Below the pieces are notes generated by a model. The model made no database searches. It was not told the DNA's origin and saw only the letters and a list, made by a program, of their open reading frames with translations. DNA of 64,000 nucleotides from an uncultured Nodularia sp. (GTDB lineage: Bacteria; Cyanobacteriota; Cyanobacteriia; Cyanobacteriales; Nostocaceae): assembly GCA_903911355.1 (NCBI GenBank), contig CAIWDD010000070.1:41602-105601 (forward strand), in the 5' to 3' direction. The translations under genes and the position numbers were made by a program. Position 1 is the stretch's first letter, and every line of letters starts with the position of its first letter. Positions 37,401 through 44,972 of this stretch are shown one piece after another.

Positions 37401-37812
37401 GCCTTGGCGCTCAGGTATCAGACTAACTGCGGTATGGGCTAGATTGTGAAGTTAGGCCATTTTACCTAACTTCCAAATTTCTCAGTAAAACTTAGTGATA
37501 TTTGATTAAACCTTATACTGGGCAGCATAAGTACTGAGCGCCTAACCTAATCTTTTAACGTCAGCTAGTCTGTATATTTCTTTAGAGGATGTTTGTCAAG
37601 TATTAAACAACTCAATTAAGCGATTCTTCTGAGCATTAACCGAATAATGGGGATTTGCACAAAGGTTTCATGGATCTGGGGTAAAATTTCATCCCGTCGC
37701 TAAAGCGTAGGGGTTCTCACCCTCCCACTATGTTTTGATAGAAAAGGGGAATGGGGCGATCGCTAAAAAATGGTGTAGGAACATGATCAAATCACGTCCC
37801 TACAAAAATGAA
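37401..37812. other. Intergenic region with terminator, solo MITE end and IS-like hairpin
   Basis: 412 bp without a gene. GAAGTTAGG (37448-37456) pairs with CCTAACTTC (37465-37473), a likely terminator for rpsO-PAM68. agaggatgtttgtcaagtat (37584-37603) is another copy of the MITE end. At about 37695-37725 the minus strand reads agaacccctacgctttagcg followed by acggg, like the palindromic right end of IS200/IS605 elements. Confidence 0.6.
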
Positions 37813-37974
37813 TTATCGTCGTTTGGGAGAAGTGCGTCGCAGTTCGCGTTTTTCCTCTTCTCGGCGACGGCGATCGCGCCAATCTGCTAAGGTCAAATAA
37901 CCAACCCCACCAGTCACCGCTACCAGCAGCAGCAAGGCCAGTAAGGCCAAAATATTCAGGAATAGATTTTCCAC
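37813..37974 (-). CDS. Small conserved-looking membrane protein downstream of petN
   Basis: 53-residue protein, too short for usual ORF cut-offs. MENLFLNILALLALLLLVAV begins with a membrane helix (about 4-28), and the tail is very basic (WRDRRRREEEKRELRRTSPK). The start is GTG at 37974 with AGGGG seven bases upstream; it begins 7 bp after the petN stop on the same strand, so the two are almost certainly one transcript. Function unknown; location suggests a role near the cytochrome b6f complex (inference). Confidence 0.7.
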   Translation of the reverse strand: MENLFLNILALLALLLLVAVTGGVGYLTLADWRDRRRREEEKRELRRTSPKRR

Positions 37975-37981
37975 GATTCCC

Positions 37982-38071
37982 CTATAGTCCGTTACGTCCC
38001 CAAACTACCATTGCAATTGACCAAGTAAACACAACCAACAGCGATACCCAACCAAGTGTTAAAGTTGCCAT
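37982..38071 (-). CDS. petN: Cytochrome b6-f complex subunit VIII
   Basis: 29-residue single-helix subunit needed for assembly of the cytochrome b6f complex. The sequence [20 protein letters not shown] followed by MVVWGRNGL is a near-canonical PetN. It is read on the minus strand, divergent from the gene at 38185. Confidence 0.97.
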   Translation of the reverse strand: MATLTLGWVSLLVVFTWSIAMVVWGRNGL

Positions 38072-38184
38072 AGTCTTACACTTTCTAAATAATTACAAAA
38101 CGTCTCTAATACCTATGATAATGGGAAAGGGCTGCTGATAGCTGTTGATTTCACCATAGACAAAAAGTGAAGGAAACTTCAGAT

Positions 38185-38637
38185 ATGCAAATGATGGCCG
38201 AACGCCTAGAATCTCTCAAAGCTGGAATAATTTCGGCTATTTCCTTAAGTTTTGCTTTCCTAATTACCAGTCTGGTAAATACTATGGTGTTAGTACAGTA
38301 TTTTCCCACACTGGCAAGTCTATATACAAGTATTAATTTTCATTGGTGGCTGACTGGGGGAATCGCTGGTTTTTCTGGTTTCCTCTTTGGTGTTACCTAT
38401 CGCTACATTATCCGCACAGATAACAACACTCAACTTAAATCCGGTGCTGTACTGGCTTTCGGTCTAGTGCGGGGCTTAACTCAGATCAATTCTACCGAGA
38501 ATATTTTACCTGATTTGGTGCAAGCCGGGGAAAGTATATTCTGGTTCGCCATGGGGGCGATCGCTCTTGATACTGTTATGCAAATCGGCTGGGTTAAACC
38601 TTTCCCCTCCACAAATGATCGGGAGCAACTAAACTAA
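38185..38637 (+). CDS. Membrane protein of unknown function
   Basis: 150 residues with four hydrophobic segments (about 15-40, 55-75, 85-105 and 115-140). Readable pieces are ERLESLKAGIISAISLSFAF, WWLTGGIAGFSGFLFGVTYR and FGLVRGLTQI. No named family recognised. I start at the ATG at 38185 because GAAGGA lies about ten bases upstream; the frame is open to a GTG at 38167. It ends 26 bp before the P450 gene in the same direction. Confidence 0.7.
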   Translation: MQMMAERLESLKAGIISAISLSFAFLITSLVNTMVLVQYFPTLASLYTSINFHWWLTGGIAGFSGFLFGVTYRYIIRTDNNTQLKSGAVLAFGLVRGLTQINSTENILPDLVQAGESIFWFAMGAIALDTVMQIGWVKPFPSTNDREQLN

Positions 38638-38663
38638 ATAGTAAAGATTCCCAAAGTAGTTAT

Positions 38664-40055
38664 ATGCAAACACCCAATCAGATTAAAACCCCCTCTTTTA
38701 TCCAAAAAATACAGTGGGTAGCTGACCCTGTAGGGTATATGGAAACAGCAGCTCAAGAATATCCCGATATTTTCTCCGCCCAAGTGGTGGGTTTTGGTAA
38801 CAACCTGGTATTTGTTAACCATCCCCAGGGAGTACAGGAAATTTTAACCAATGACCGTAAGAAGTTTGTTGCTGCTGGGAAAGAGAATAGAATTTTACAA
38901 CCTTTACTAGGTGACTATTCGGTGATTATGCTGGAAGGCGATCGCCATCGTCAGCGGCGAAAATTGGTAATGCCGTCTTTTCATGGCGATCGGATGCGAA
39001 AATATGGTGAAATCATCAGGGAGATTACCGCCAAAGTTTGGAGTCAATTACCCACAGATCAACCCTTCACCACCCGCACCGCTACCCAAAATATTTCCTT
39101 ACAAGTAATCTTACAGACTGTTTTCGGTGTATATGAAGGAGAACGCAGCCAACAACTGCTAAAAAATCTCTCATTGATGGCCGATGTATTTCGCTCACCA
39201 TTAACTTCTAGTTTGCTATTTTTCCCCTCTCTGCAAACAGATTTAGGACCCTGGAGTCCTTGGGGTAAATTTTTAAGAAACAGAGCAGAACTCGATCAGT
39301 TAATTTACGCAGAAATCCGCGAACGCCGACAACAAACCGATGAGAATCGTATTGATATTCTCTCCTTGCTCATGTCAGCAAAAGATGAAGACGGTAACTC
39401 GATGACAGACCAAGAGTTACGGGATGAGTTAATGACCCTGTTATTCGCCGGTTATGAAACCACAGCCACCGCCATGGCTTGGGGATTATATTGGATTCAT
39501 AAACACCCCGAAGTTAAAGAAAAACTGCTCCAAGAACTGCATACCCTGGGTGATACACCAGACCCCATGAGTATATTTCGGTTACCTTATCTCACTGCTG
39601 TGTGTAATGAGACCTTACGGATTCATCCCGTAGCCATGTTGACATTTCCCAGAGTAGTACAAGAACCTGTAGAACTCTTAGGATATTCTTTAGCACCGGG
39701 GACAGTATTAACGGGCTGTATGTATCTGATTCACCAACGGCAAGATTTATACCCCGAACCCAAGCAGTTTAAACCGGAAAGATTTCTGGAACGTCAATAT
39801 TCCCCCTATGAATTTATGCCTTTTGGTGGCGGTGTCCGGCGCTGTTTAGGTGAAGCCTTGGCTGTGTTTGAAATGAAACTAGTATTAGCGACCATCTTAT
39901 CCCGCTATGAACTCGCACTAGCTGATAATAAACCAGAAATACCCCAACGTCGCGGTGTAACTTTAGCCCCCGGTCGTGGGGTGAAGATGATGATCAAAGG
40001 CAAACTTGCACCCCAACCATCCCCCCAAATAGGACTTTATCCATTGACAAAATAA
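38664..40055 (+). CDS. Cytochrome P450 (CYP110-like)
   Basis: 463-residue heme monooxygenase. The I-helix motif AGYETTATAM lies near 262-271, the K-helix ETLR near 314-317, and the heme loop FGGGVRRCLG has its Cys at about 394. The N-terminal MQTPNQIKTPSFIQKIQWVA and overall pattern match the CYP110 group, which is common in filamentous cyanobacteria and acts on fatty acids or terpenes in studied cases. Substrate unknown. Its stop codon lies within the degenerate half of a CRISPR repeat. Confidence 0.93.
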   Translation: MQTPNQIKTPSFIQKIQWVADPVGYMETAAQEYPDIFSAQVVGFGNNLVFVNHPQGVQEILTNDRKKFVAAGKENRILQPLLGDYSVIMLEGDRHRQRRKLVMPSFHGDRMRKYGEIIREITAKVWSQLPTDQPFTTRTATQNISLQVILQTVFGVYEGERSQQLLKNLSLMADVFRSPLTSSLLFFPSLQTDLGPWSPWGKFLRNRAELDQLIYAEIRERRQQTDENRIDILSLLMSAKDEDGNSMTDQELRDELMTLLFAGYETTATAMAWGLYWIHKHPEVKEKLLQELHTLGDTPDPMSIFRLPYLTAVCNETLRIHPVAMLTFPRVVQEPVELLGYSLAPGTVLTGCMYLIHQRQDLYPEPKQFKPERFLERQYSPYEFMPFGGGVRRCLGEALAVFEMKLVLATILSRYELALADNKPEIPQRRGVTLAPGRGVKMMIKGKLAPQPSPQIGLYPLTK

Positions 40056-40154
40056 CAAAGGGGACATCAATTGAATGGAAACTTGAATCCCTAGGGCTAC
40101 GGTTTCTCCCTCCTCTTTGTCCCCACTCCCTGGGGACATTAATTGAATGGAAAC
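40047..40154 (+). CRISPR. Relic CRISPR mini-array: two repeats, one spacer
   Basis: The 36-nt repeat at 40119-40154 begins GTCCCCACTCCCTGGGGAC (a hairpin of GTCCCC with GGGGAC) and ends ATTAATTGAATGGAAAC. This closely matches a repeat class known from Nostoc/Anabaena. An earlier copy (40047-40082) keeps only its last 23 nt with one mismatch (40060-40082); the palindromic 5' half is lost. Between them is a 36-nt spacer (40083-40118). No cas genes and no further repeats are in the window. Confidence 0.75.
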
Positions 40155-40278
40155 TTAACTCCTGTTGCAAATATTTATTTATATTTTTTTTGTATTTGTT
40201 TATAGTTTTTTGGAGAGCGATCGCAGCAATCGCCCTGATCCGATATAATAGTATAAATACTATCAACAAGTCTTGACT

Positions 40279-40509
40279 ATGCAGATTAGTGAAGAAATCA
40301 CAATCAAAGTGAGTCTTAAAGTTGCTCAAGCCTATCAAAAAGCAACAGAACGGAAAAAGCAATCTTTGGTAACGCTAGTTAGTTTATTTTTACGAGAGGA
40401 TCTGAATGAGGAAGTTGATTTTCTTGGTAAATTGATGGATGAAATTAGCGATAGAAAAGTTTCCAGGGGCTTGACACCAGAAATTTTGGAAACAATTCTG
40501 AATGAATAA
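40279..40509 (+). CDS. Antitoxin of a PIN-type toxin-antitoxin pair
   Basis: 76-residue small protein (MQISEEITIKVSLKVAQAYQ, then LVTLVSLFLREDLN). It looks like a DNA-binding or helical antitoxin and overlaps the following PIN gene by 8 bp, the usual antitoxin-first order. I start at the ATG at 40279; a TTG two codons earlier is also in frame. With its toxin broken it may be decaying or still repress its promoter. Confidence 0.7.
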   Translation: MQISEEITIKVSLKVAQAYQKATERKKQSLVTLVSLFLREDLNEEVDFLGKLMDEISDRKVSRGLTPEILETILNE

Positions 40510-40753
40510 TCTCCCTAAATATGTATTAGATACCAATATTATTGTTAGTGCTTTATTATTTAAAAATAGTCAACCGCGTCAAGCCTTAGATAAAGCTCGG
40601 CATCAAGGAAATATTTTGATATCTGAGGCGATTTGGCAAGAAATCATAGAGGTTTTGAGCAGACCAAAGTTTGAAAAGGAAGATATTTATAAGAGGATGT
40701 TTTCTGACGGGGTGACAAAAACCTTTGAATTAAATACGCAGCAAGGGTTTTGA
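40502..40753 (+). pseudogene. Truncated PIN-domain toxin
   Basis: The frame begins MNNLPKYVLDTNIIVSALLF with the first catalytic Asp of a PIN ribonuclease (VLDTN), and keeps EAIWQEIIEVLSRPKF. Relatives are about 140 residues and go on to further acidic residues; here the family similarity stops at about residue 63 (near 40691) and the last ~20 residues come from inserted DNA. The missing acidic residues should abolish nuclease activity. No remainder of the gene is visible downstream. Confidence 0.75.
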
Positions 40754-41040
40754 ACGTTTGCGCCTTGAAAAAGTAAACATCATTTTCTGGATTTATTGAT
40801 TCTATTCTCAATAACTAAACCCCACAAGTCTCATTTTTATGTTGGAATAGGTTTCCAATTTGTTTTAATCTTTTCAAGGCTGACTCTTTCATAATCCTTA
40901 TTCCATAAGGGTTTGAGCCTAAGTTGTCACCCGTTCAGGGATGTTTTAAAAGTCTCTCATGATGTATTAAATATTTTCAGATACCCCTAAATCACCCTTT
41001 TCAAGGAGGACTTTAAAGAATTTAGCCCCCCTTTTTAAGG
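40692..41040 (+). mobile_element. Probable older MITE (family of 24990/34149), split by a second insertion
   Basis: If the insertion at 40704-40938 and one copy of its target repeat are removed, the sequence reads agaggatgttttaaaagt followed by catgatgtatt, which resembles the left end of the 24990 element (agacgatgtttgataagt, catgattactgtat). A ccccctttttaaggggagtt core follows near 41021. No right end was found. The PIN gene similarity stops exactly at 40691, which fits insertion of this element there. Confidence 0.4.
40704..40938. mobile_element. 235-bp MITE-like insertion with 9-bp target duplication
   Basis: Ends are inverted repeats: ctgacggggtgacaa (40704-40718) and the reverse complement of ctgaacgggtgacaa (40924-40938), 13 of 15 matching. 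The flanks ggatgtttt at 40695-40703 and 40939-40947 are identical, a 9-bp target-site duplication. There is no coding capacity. The target lies inside what looks like the terminal repeat of another element. Confidence 0.75.
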
Positions 41041-41052
41041 GGAGTTGGGGGA

Positions 41053-41556
41053 TCAGTCAGTGTCTAGGTTAATTTGTATTACTCCTGTTACTTCTTTGAT
41101 TACATCATTGATAGGAACTAGCCTTCCAACAGTTGTATAATAACCACCGCCAGATATAAGTGTTTGTGTTGAACGTTTTCTAAAGCGGTTTATATTTTTT
41201 ATAAACCACTCTTTAGTTAATGGCATTGGTAACTGATACAAGGTTTTGTTTCCCACAAAGTAATAAAATATCCAATCAGCTTCTGTATACATGAAACATC
41301 CAGGTGTTTGCCTTTCTAAATTACTATCAGTTTCAAAGAAAAAGTTACCAGTTTTATGATAGCAATCGCCCTTAATTTCTATTAAAACCTTCTGATTTTG
41401 AGTTTTCCAAATTAAATCAATATCTCGTTTTTGAAATGATGGATCGTTTTCAACGTTAACTACTTCAATGGTTTCAGGTCGATTTTTTAACCAATTAGTT
41501 ATATCAGCAGTAGCTACATTGGTTACTTCCAATCCATAATTCATGCTGTAAGACAT
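41053..41556 (-). CDS. Probable PD-(D/E)XK-type nuclease or restriction-like protein
   Basis: 167 residues, no named family recognised. A nuclease-like core is visible: FQKRDIDLIWKTQNQKVLIE followed by IKGD (Asp near 46, then E-x-K near 59-61), matching the D...(D/E)xK layout with a following FFFET acid. It continues PGCFMYTEADWIFYYFVGNK. Such pattern occurs in small restriction-type or repair nucleases. It stands among broken toxin-antitoxin genes and mobile DNA. Activity is inference. Confidence 0.6.
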   Translation of the reverse strand: MSYSMNYGLEVTNVATADITNWLKNRPETIEVVNVENDPSFQKRDIDLIWKTQNQKVLIEIKGDCYHKTGNFFFETDSNLERQTPGCFMYTEADWIFYYFVGNKTLYQLPMPLTKEWFIKNINRFRKRSTQTLISGGGYYTTVGRLVPINDVIKEVTGVIQINLDTD

Positions 41557-41927
41557 GGTGTATCCATTTTTTTAGCTCAAATTACAGCAATAATATCACA
41601 TCTAATTTCACGTCAAATGTAAACAAATATTTTACTGATACTTAAGCCTAATTACTACTTTTTAGGCAATTTGTCATCTATCTAAAGATAGATTTTGAGA
41701 ACATAAGATTCTACCTATTTTTTTGGTGTAAAATTTTTTGATTCACGGTCTAAGCTTTCATGAAATTTACCCACATTCATGGACTGAGATTCTCAGTCCA
41801 TAAGTATTTTAATTTTTCATACTCTCAGATATATAGCAACAGCCAATGAGGTTAGGATGCAAAAAGCAAGACATCCTCAATACCATCCCGTAAACAATCA
41901 AACTGCTCTAACTTTTTCTGGATTCGA
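41557..41927. other. Intergenic region, no gene found
   Basis: 371 bp between the nuclease-like gene start and the WD40 relic. AT-rich, with no frame that looks coded. It contains a short inverted pair gactgagattctcagtcc near 41778-41795 (ggactgagattctcagtcca), a small palindrome that may be a regulatory dyad. Confidence 0.45.
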
Positions 41928-42209
41928 CTAATAACGCCTTCGCCAAATCTTGATGGTACCATACATACTCCCAGAAGCTAAGGTGCAACCATCCGGGCTA
42001 AAGGCTACTGAAATAACTGATTCTAAATGTCCGGTGAGGTTAGCGATTTCCCTCCGGGTGGCGACATCCCATAGTTTGATACCATCCTTACTCCCAGATG
42101 CTAAGTTTTGACCATCGAGGCTGAAGATTACTGACAAAACCACATTTGAATGTCCCGTGAGGGTACCGATTTCTTTGCCCGTGGCGACATCCCATAGTTT
42201 GATAATACC
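41928..42209 (-). pseudogene. Remnant of a WD40-repeat protein
   Basis: The minus-strand frame, open from 42209 to the stop at 41928, encodes almost three WD40 blades: IIKLWDVATGKEIGTLTGHS, then VIFSLDGQNLASGSKDGIKL and WDVATRREIANLTGHLES, ending VAFSPDGCTLASGSMYGTIK with IWRRRY. The 3' end looks like a natural WD40 protein terminus, but an in-frame stop (42210-42212) cuts off the N-terminal part and no further blades are seen upstream. Full-length relatives have seven or more blades. Confidence 0.75.
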
Positions 42210-42303
42210 TTAATTAAAGCATTTTTGACCGCTTTTCAACTATTTTTAGTGCGATCGCCGACATCATAAACTACAATAAAAATCCTCAAAGAAATGGCTG
42301 AAA

Positions 42304-42606
42304 ATGGTCAAATCAACTTTGTACACAACAACAAAAGTCCTACCAGGAAATAGAATTGAAATTCAATCTCCAAATCTGACTGTAGGACAAACTGTTGAAG
42401 TCGTTATTTTGGTTCAAGAAGTTAGTCCTGATTCGTCTACTACTGAAGATATCTCTCCATCTTTAAAAGAGCGTCTTGCTTTTCTGAAGTTACCAATAGC
42501 TGAACGTAGGAATATTCTCGAAAGTCAAGCCGACATCATGCTCTCTCACTATCAACAAGATTCTGAATGGCAGCAGTTAATGGCAGGTGATATCATTGAC
42601 TATTAG
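42304..42606 (+). CDS. Antitoxin upstream of a MazF-like toxin fragment
   Basis: 100-residue protein. The N-terminal VLPGNRIEIQSPNLTVGQTV fits a MazE-type strand-rich domain; the C-terminus SLKERLAFLKLPIAERRNIL and DSEWQQLMAGDIIDY is the helical tail of a cyanobacterial antitoxin family. It is followed 7 bp later by a MazF/PemK fragment. The gene itself looks complete. Confidence 0.75.
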   Translation: MVKSTLYTTTKVLPGNRIEIQSPNLTVGQTVEVVILVQEVSPDSSTTEDISPSLKERLAFLKLPIAERRNILESQADIMLSHYQQDSEWQQLMAGDIIDY

Positions 42607-42613
42607 CCCTGAT

Positions 42614-42766
42614 ATGCCAAAACGTGGAGAAATTTGGTTAGTCAACTTCGATCCCACTGTTGGTGCAGAAATCAAAAAAGTGCGTCCTGCTGTCGTTATC
42701 AGTTCAGATTCAGTGAGAAAACTTCCTAGCGTAAGTCTTATAAAATTAGCAAAATATAACATTTAG
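42614..42766 (+). pseudogene. MazF/PemK toxin fragment, truncated at the 3' end
   Basis: The 50-residue frame MPKRGEIWLVNFDPTVGAEI, then KKVRPAVVISSDSVRKLP, is a faithful MazF N-terminus, including the RGEIWLV and RPAVVIS strands. Similarity ends after RKLP; the last 11 residues are foreign. Full MazF is about 110-120 residues, so roughly half is missing and the endoribonuclease fold cannot form. An aminotransferase gene begins 17 bp later. Confidence 0.8.
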
Positions 42767-42783
42767 CAACATATAATATTCTT

Positions 42784-43956
42784 ATGCACACCCTAGCCTC
42801 TCGTATGCAGGCGGTACAGTCGCCAATCATTCCTGTGGTTGGGGAATTAATTCAAAATTCCCCAGGTACTATTTCTTTAGGACAAGGTGTAGTTTCCTAC
42901 AACCCACCGGCGGAAGCCATTCAGCTTTTACCCCAATTCTTAGGAGATTCCACTAATAATTTATACAAACCTGTTGAGGGAATCCCTGTATTATTGGCAG
43001 CGATCGCCCAAAAGTTAGAAACTTTCAATGGCATTGTTATTAACCAAAATAACTCAATCGTAGTCACTGCGGGCAGCAATATGGGGTTTATGAACGCCAT
43101 TTTAGCCATTACTACCCCTGGTGACGAAATTATCCTGAATACGCCTTACTATTTCAACCATGAAATGGCCATAACTATGGCGGGTTGTAGTCCGGTGTTA
43201 GTAGCAACAGATGAAAATTACCAACTACGTCCCCAAGCGATCGCCCAAGCAATTACCCCTAGAACCCGCGCTGTAGTCACAATTTCCCCCAATAATCCCA
43301 CAGGAGTTATTTATTCAGCAGCGGCATTGCAACAGGTAAATCAAATATGTGCGAATCATCGCATCTACCATATTAGCGATGAAGCCTACGAATATTTTAC
43401 ATACAACGGCGTTAAACACATTTCCCCTGGTAGTTTCACAGGAGCGACAGATTACACCATTTCTCTTTATAGCCTATCCAAAACCTACGGGTTTGCCAGT
43501 TGGCGGATTGGTTATATGGTAATTCCCCAACACCTACTAGAGTGCGTCAAAAAGATTCAGGATACAATTTTAATTTGTCCCCCTGTGGTTTCTCAGTATG
43601 CAGCGTTAGGAGCATTACAAGCAAGCCCAGAGTATTTACATAATCATATTGGGGCAATTGCCCAAATCAGAGAAATAGTCATAGATGCCCTCAAACCCCT
43701 AGAAGGTTTATGTAGCATTACTCCTGCTGATGGTGCATTTTATTTCTTCCTCAAAGTTCATACCCACATGGATAGCTTTGATTTAGTAAAAAGGTTAATT
43801 CAAGAACATCAAATAGCAGTAATTCCCGGTACAACTTTTGGCATGAAAGATGGATGTTATCTAAGGGTAGCCTATGGAGCATTGCAAAAAGATACAGCTA
43901 CAGCAGGTATAGAGAGATTAGTAAAAGGCTTACACAGGATAGTCAGTAATACTTGA
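42784..43956 (+). CDS. Pyridoxal-phosphate-dependent aminotransferase, class I/II
   Basis: 390-residue aminotransferase of the aspartate/aromatic type. The PLP lysine is Lys233 in SLYSLSKTYGFASWRIGYMV; NPTGVIYS and the DEAYEYF motif are also present. The C-terminal Arg that binds the substrate carboxylate is in DGCYLRVAYGA. Its position near DAHP synthase and tyrA would suit prephenate or aromatic transamination, but class I enzymes cannot be assigned by sequence alone. Starts with ATG 17 bp after the MazF fragment. Confidence 0.92.
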   Translation: MHTLASRMQAVQSPIIPVVGELIQNSPGTISLGQGVVSYNPPAEAIQLLPQFLGDSTNNLYKPVEGIPVLLAAIAQKLETFNGIVINQNNSIVVTAGSNMGFMNAILAITTPGDEIILNTPYYFNHEMAITMAGCSPVLVATDENYQLRPQAIAQAITPRTRAVVTISPNNPTGVIYSAAALQQVNQICANHRIYHISDEAYEYFTYNGVKHISPGSFTGATDYTISLYSLSKTYGFASWRIGYMVIPQHLLECVKKIQDTILICPPVVSQYAALGALQASPEYLHNHIGAIAQIREIVIDALKPLEGLCSITPADGAFYFFLKVHTHMDSFDLVKRLIQEHQIAVIPGTTFGMKDGCYLRVAYGALQKDTATAGIERLVKGLHRIVSNT

Positions 43957-44048
43957 CCCATCCTGCGCCTTATGTGTAATAAGTGTCTTTGTTTGTATCC
44001 TCGATGGTTCCTTGCTCAGAGCCTATTGGCGAAGTTGAGACCCGCCAA

Positions 44049-44720
44049 TTAATCTAAAGCAAATTCTACAAACTCTAGCTGTCCAGCTAACATATTTTTA
44101 TCCACCGCCGACAAGGTTTTATTATGAGAACGGGGAGAATTTAAACACCTACAAACTAACTGGGCGACATCTGCCCGGTGAATAGTGCCAACAATACGGG
44201 TATCTTCGGTTAAAATACCATTGCCTGTTGCAGGTTCCGATTTTAAGCCACCGGGGCGAATAATAGTGTAAGTCAGTCCACTAGCAATTAAATGTTGTTC
44301 GGCCTTGTCTTTTTCCACTAACACAGGTCCCAATGTTGCTAGAGCTTGGGGAGGTAAAGCACCAGCACTATTACCAGTACCGATGGATGAAATTAAAATA
44401 AACCTTTGTACCCCTGCTTTTACTGAGGCATCAATGAGATTTTTATTACCGATGTAATCAGCCCTTTCACCCTCGGAAGGTAATCCGCCAATGGTACTAA
44501 TTACCGTTTGGATAGGTTCATCTCCGAGTATGGCAGCTTCTACATCTGTTAGATTTAAAGCATCCCCCATTATAGTTTTAACACCTATTGCTTCTAGTTC
44601 AGGAGTTTCGCTTCTTAGGAGTGCTTTCACCCGGAGATTTTGCGCCGTTAAATATTTAGCAATTTCTCGACCAACGCCACGACTTGCGCCGGCGAGAAAA
44701 ATGTAAGATCCAGTGGTCAT
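44049..44720 (-). CDS. NAD(P)-binding atypical SDR-family protein
   Basis: 223-residue Rossmann protein. The N-terminal nucleotide loop is FLAGASRGVGREIAKYL (8-24, GxxxxGxG type). GDALNLTDVEAAILGDEP, VISTIGG and RFILISSIGTGNSAGALPPQ follow, then LTYTIIRPGGLKSEPATG. The catalytic YxxxK of classical SDRs is replaced, as usual in atypical SDRs. A broken second copy of its start lies at 1618-1650, behind the Ca2+ ATPase. Confidence 0.85.
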   Translation of the reverse strand: MTTGSYIFLAGASRGVGREIAKYLTAQNLRVKALLRSETPELEAIGVKTIMGDALNLTDVEAAILGDEPIQTVISTIGGLPSEGERADYIGNKNLIDASVKAGVQRFILISSIGTGNSAGALPPQALATLGPVLVEKDKAEQHLIASGLTYTIIRPGGLKSEPATGNGILTEDTRIVGTIHRADVAQLVCRCLNSPRSHNKTLSAVDKNMLAGQLEFVEFALD

Positions 44721-44740
44721 ATTAAGGGATTATAAATTCA

Positions 44741-44837
44741 CTACCTCAGCTTACAATGTAGCGAACTCATTAAACGCCAAAGTTCACCAATCAGAAGGAC
44801 TATGGATGTGCCGACAACTACACGTACCCAGTCCATG
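44741..44837 (-). pseudogene. 3' remnant of the Ca2+ ATPase gene upstream of the SDR gene
   Basis: On the minus strand the frame reads MDWVRVVVGTSIVLLIGELW and RLMSSLHCKLR and stops, a near copy of the last 31 residues of the ATPase ending at 1597. The nucleotide match continues through the 20-bp spacer into the SDR start. A shorter, gapped similarity extends to about 44850. Nothing of the rest of the ATPase gene is present here. Confidence 0.85.
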
Positions 44838-44972
44838 CCAGCACAAAGAACATAAAATAAAATATGGTACTAATCACAATATATTTGAACTTAATTTAAA
44901 TTCAATAAAATAAACAATATAATGTGTCTCCTACTTGTTTGAGGTTTGATTCAAATAATCAGGTAATTTTAT

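Noticed and set aside
39994..40362. 122-codon minus-strand frame across the CRISPR relic
   Set aside because: It is read through the repeats (repeated FHSIxVP from the two repeat copies) and the P450 end; a shadow of the array.
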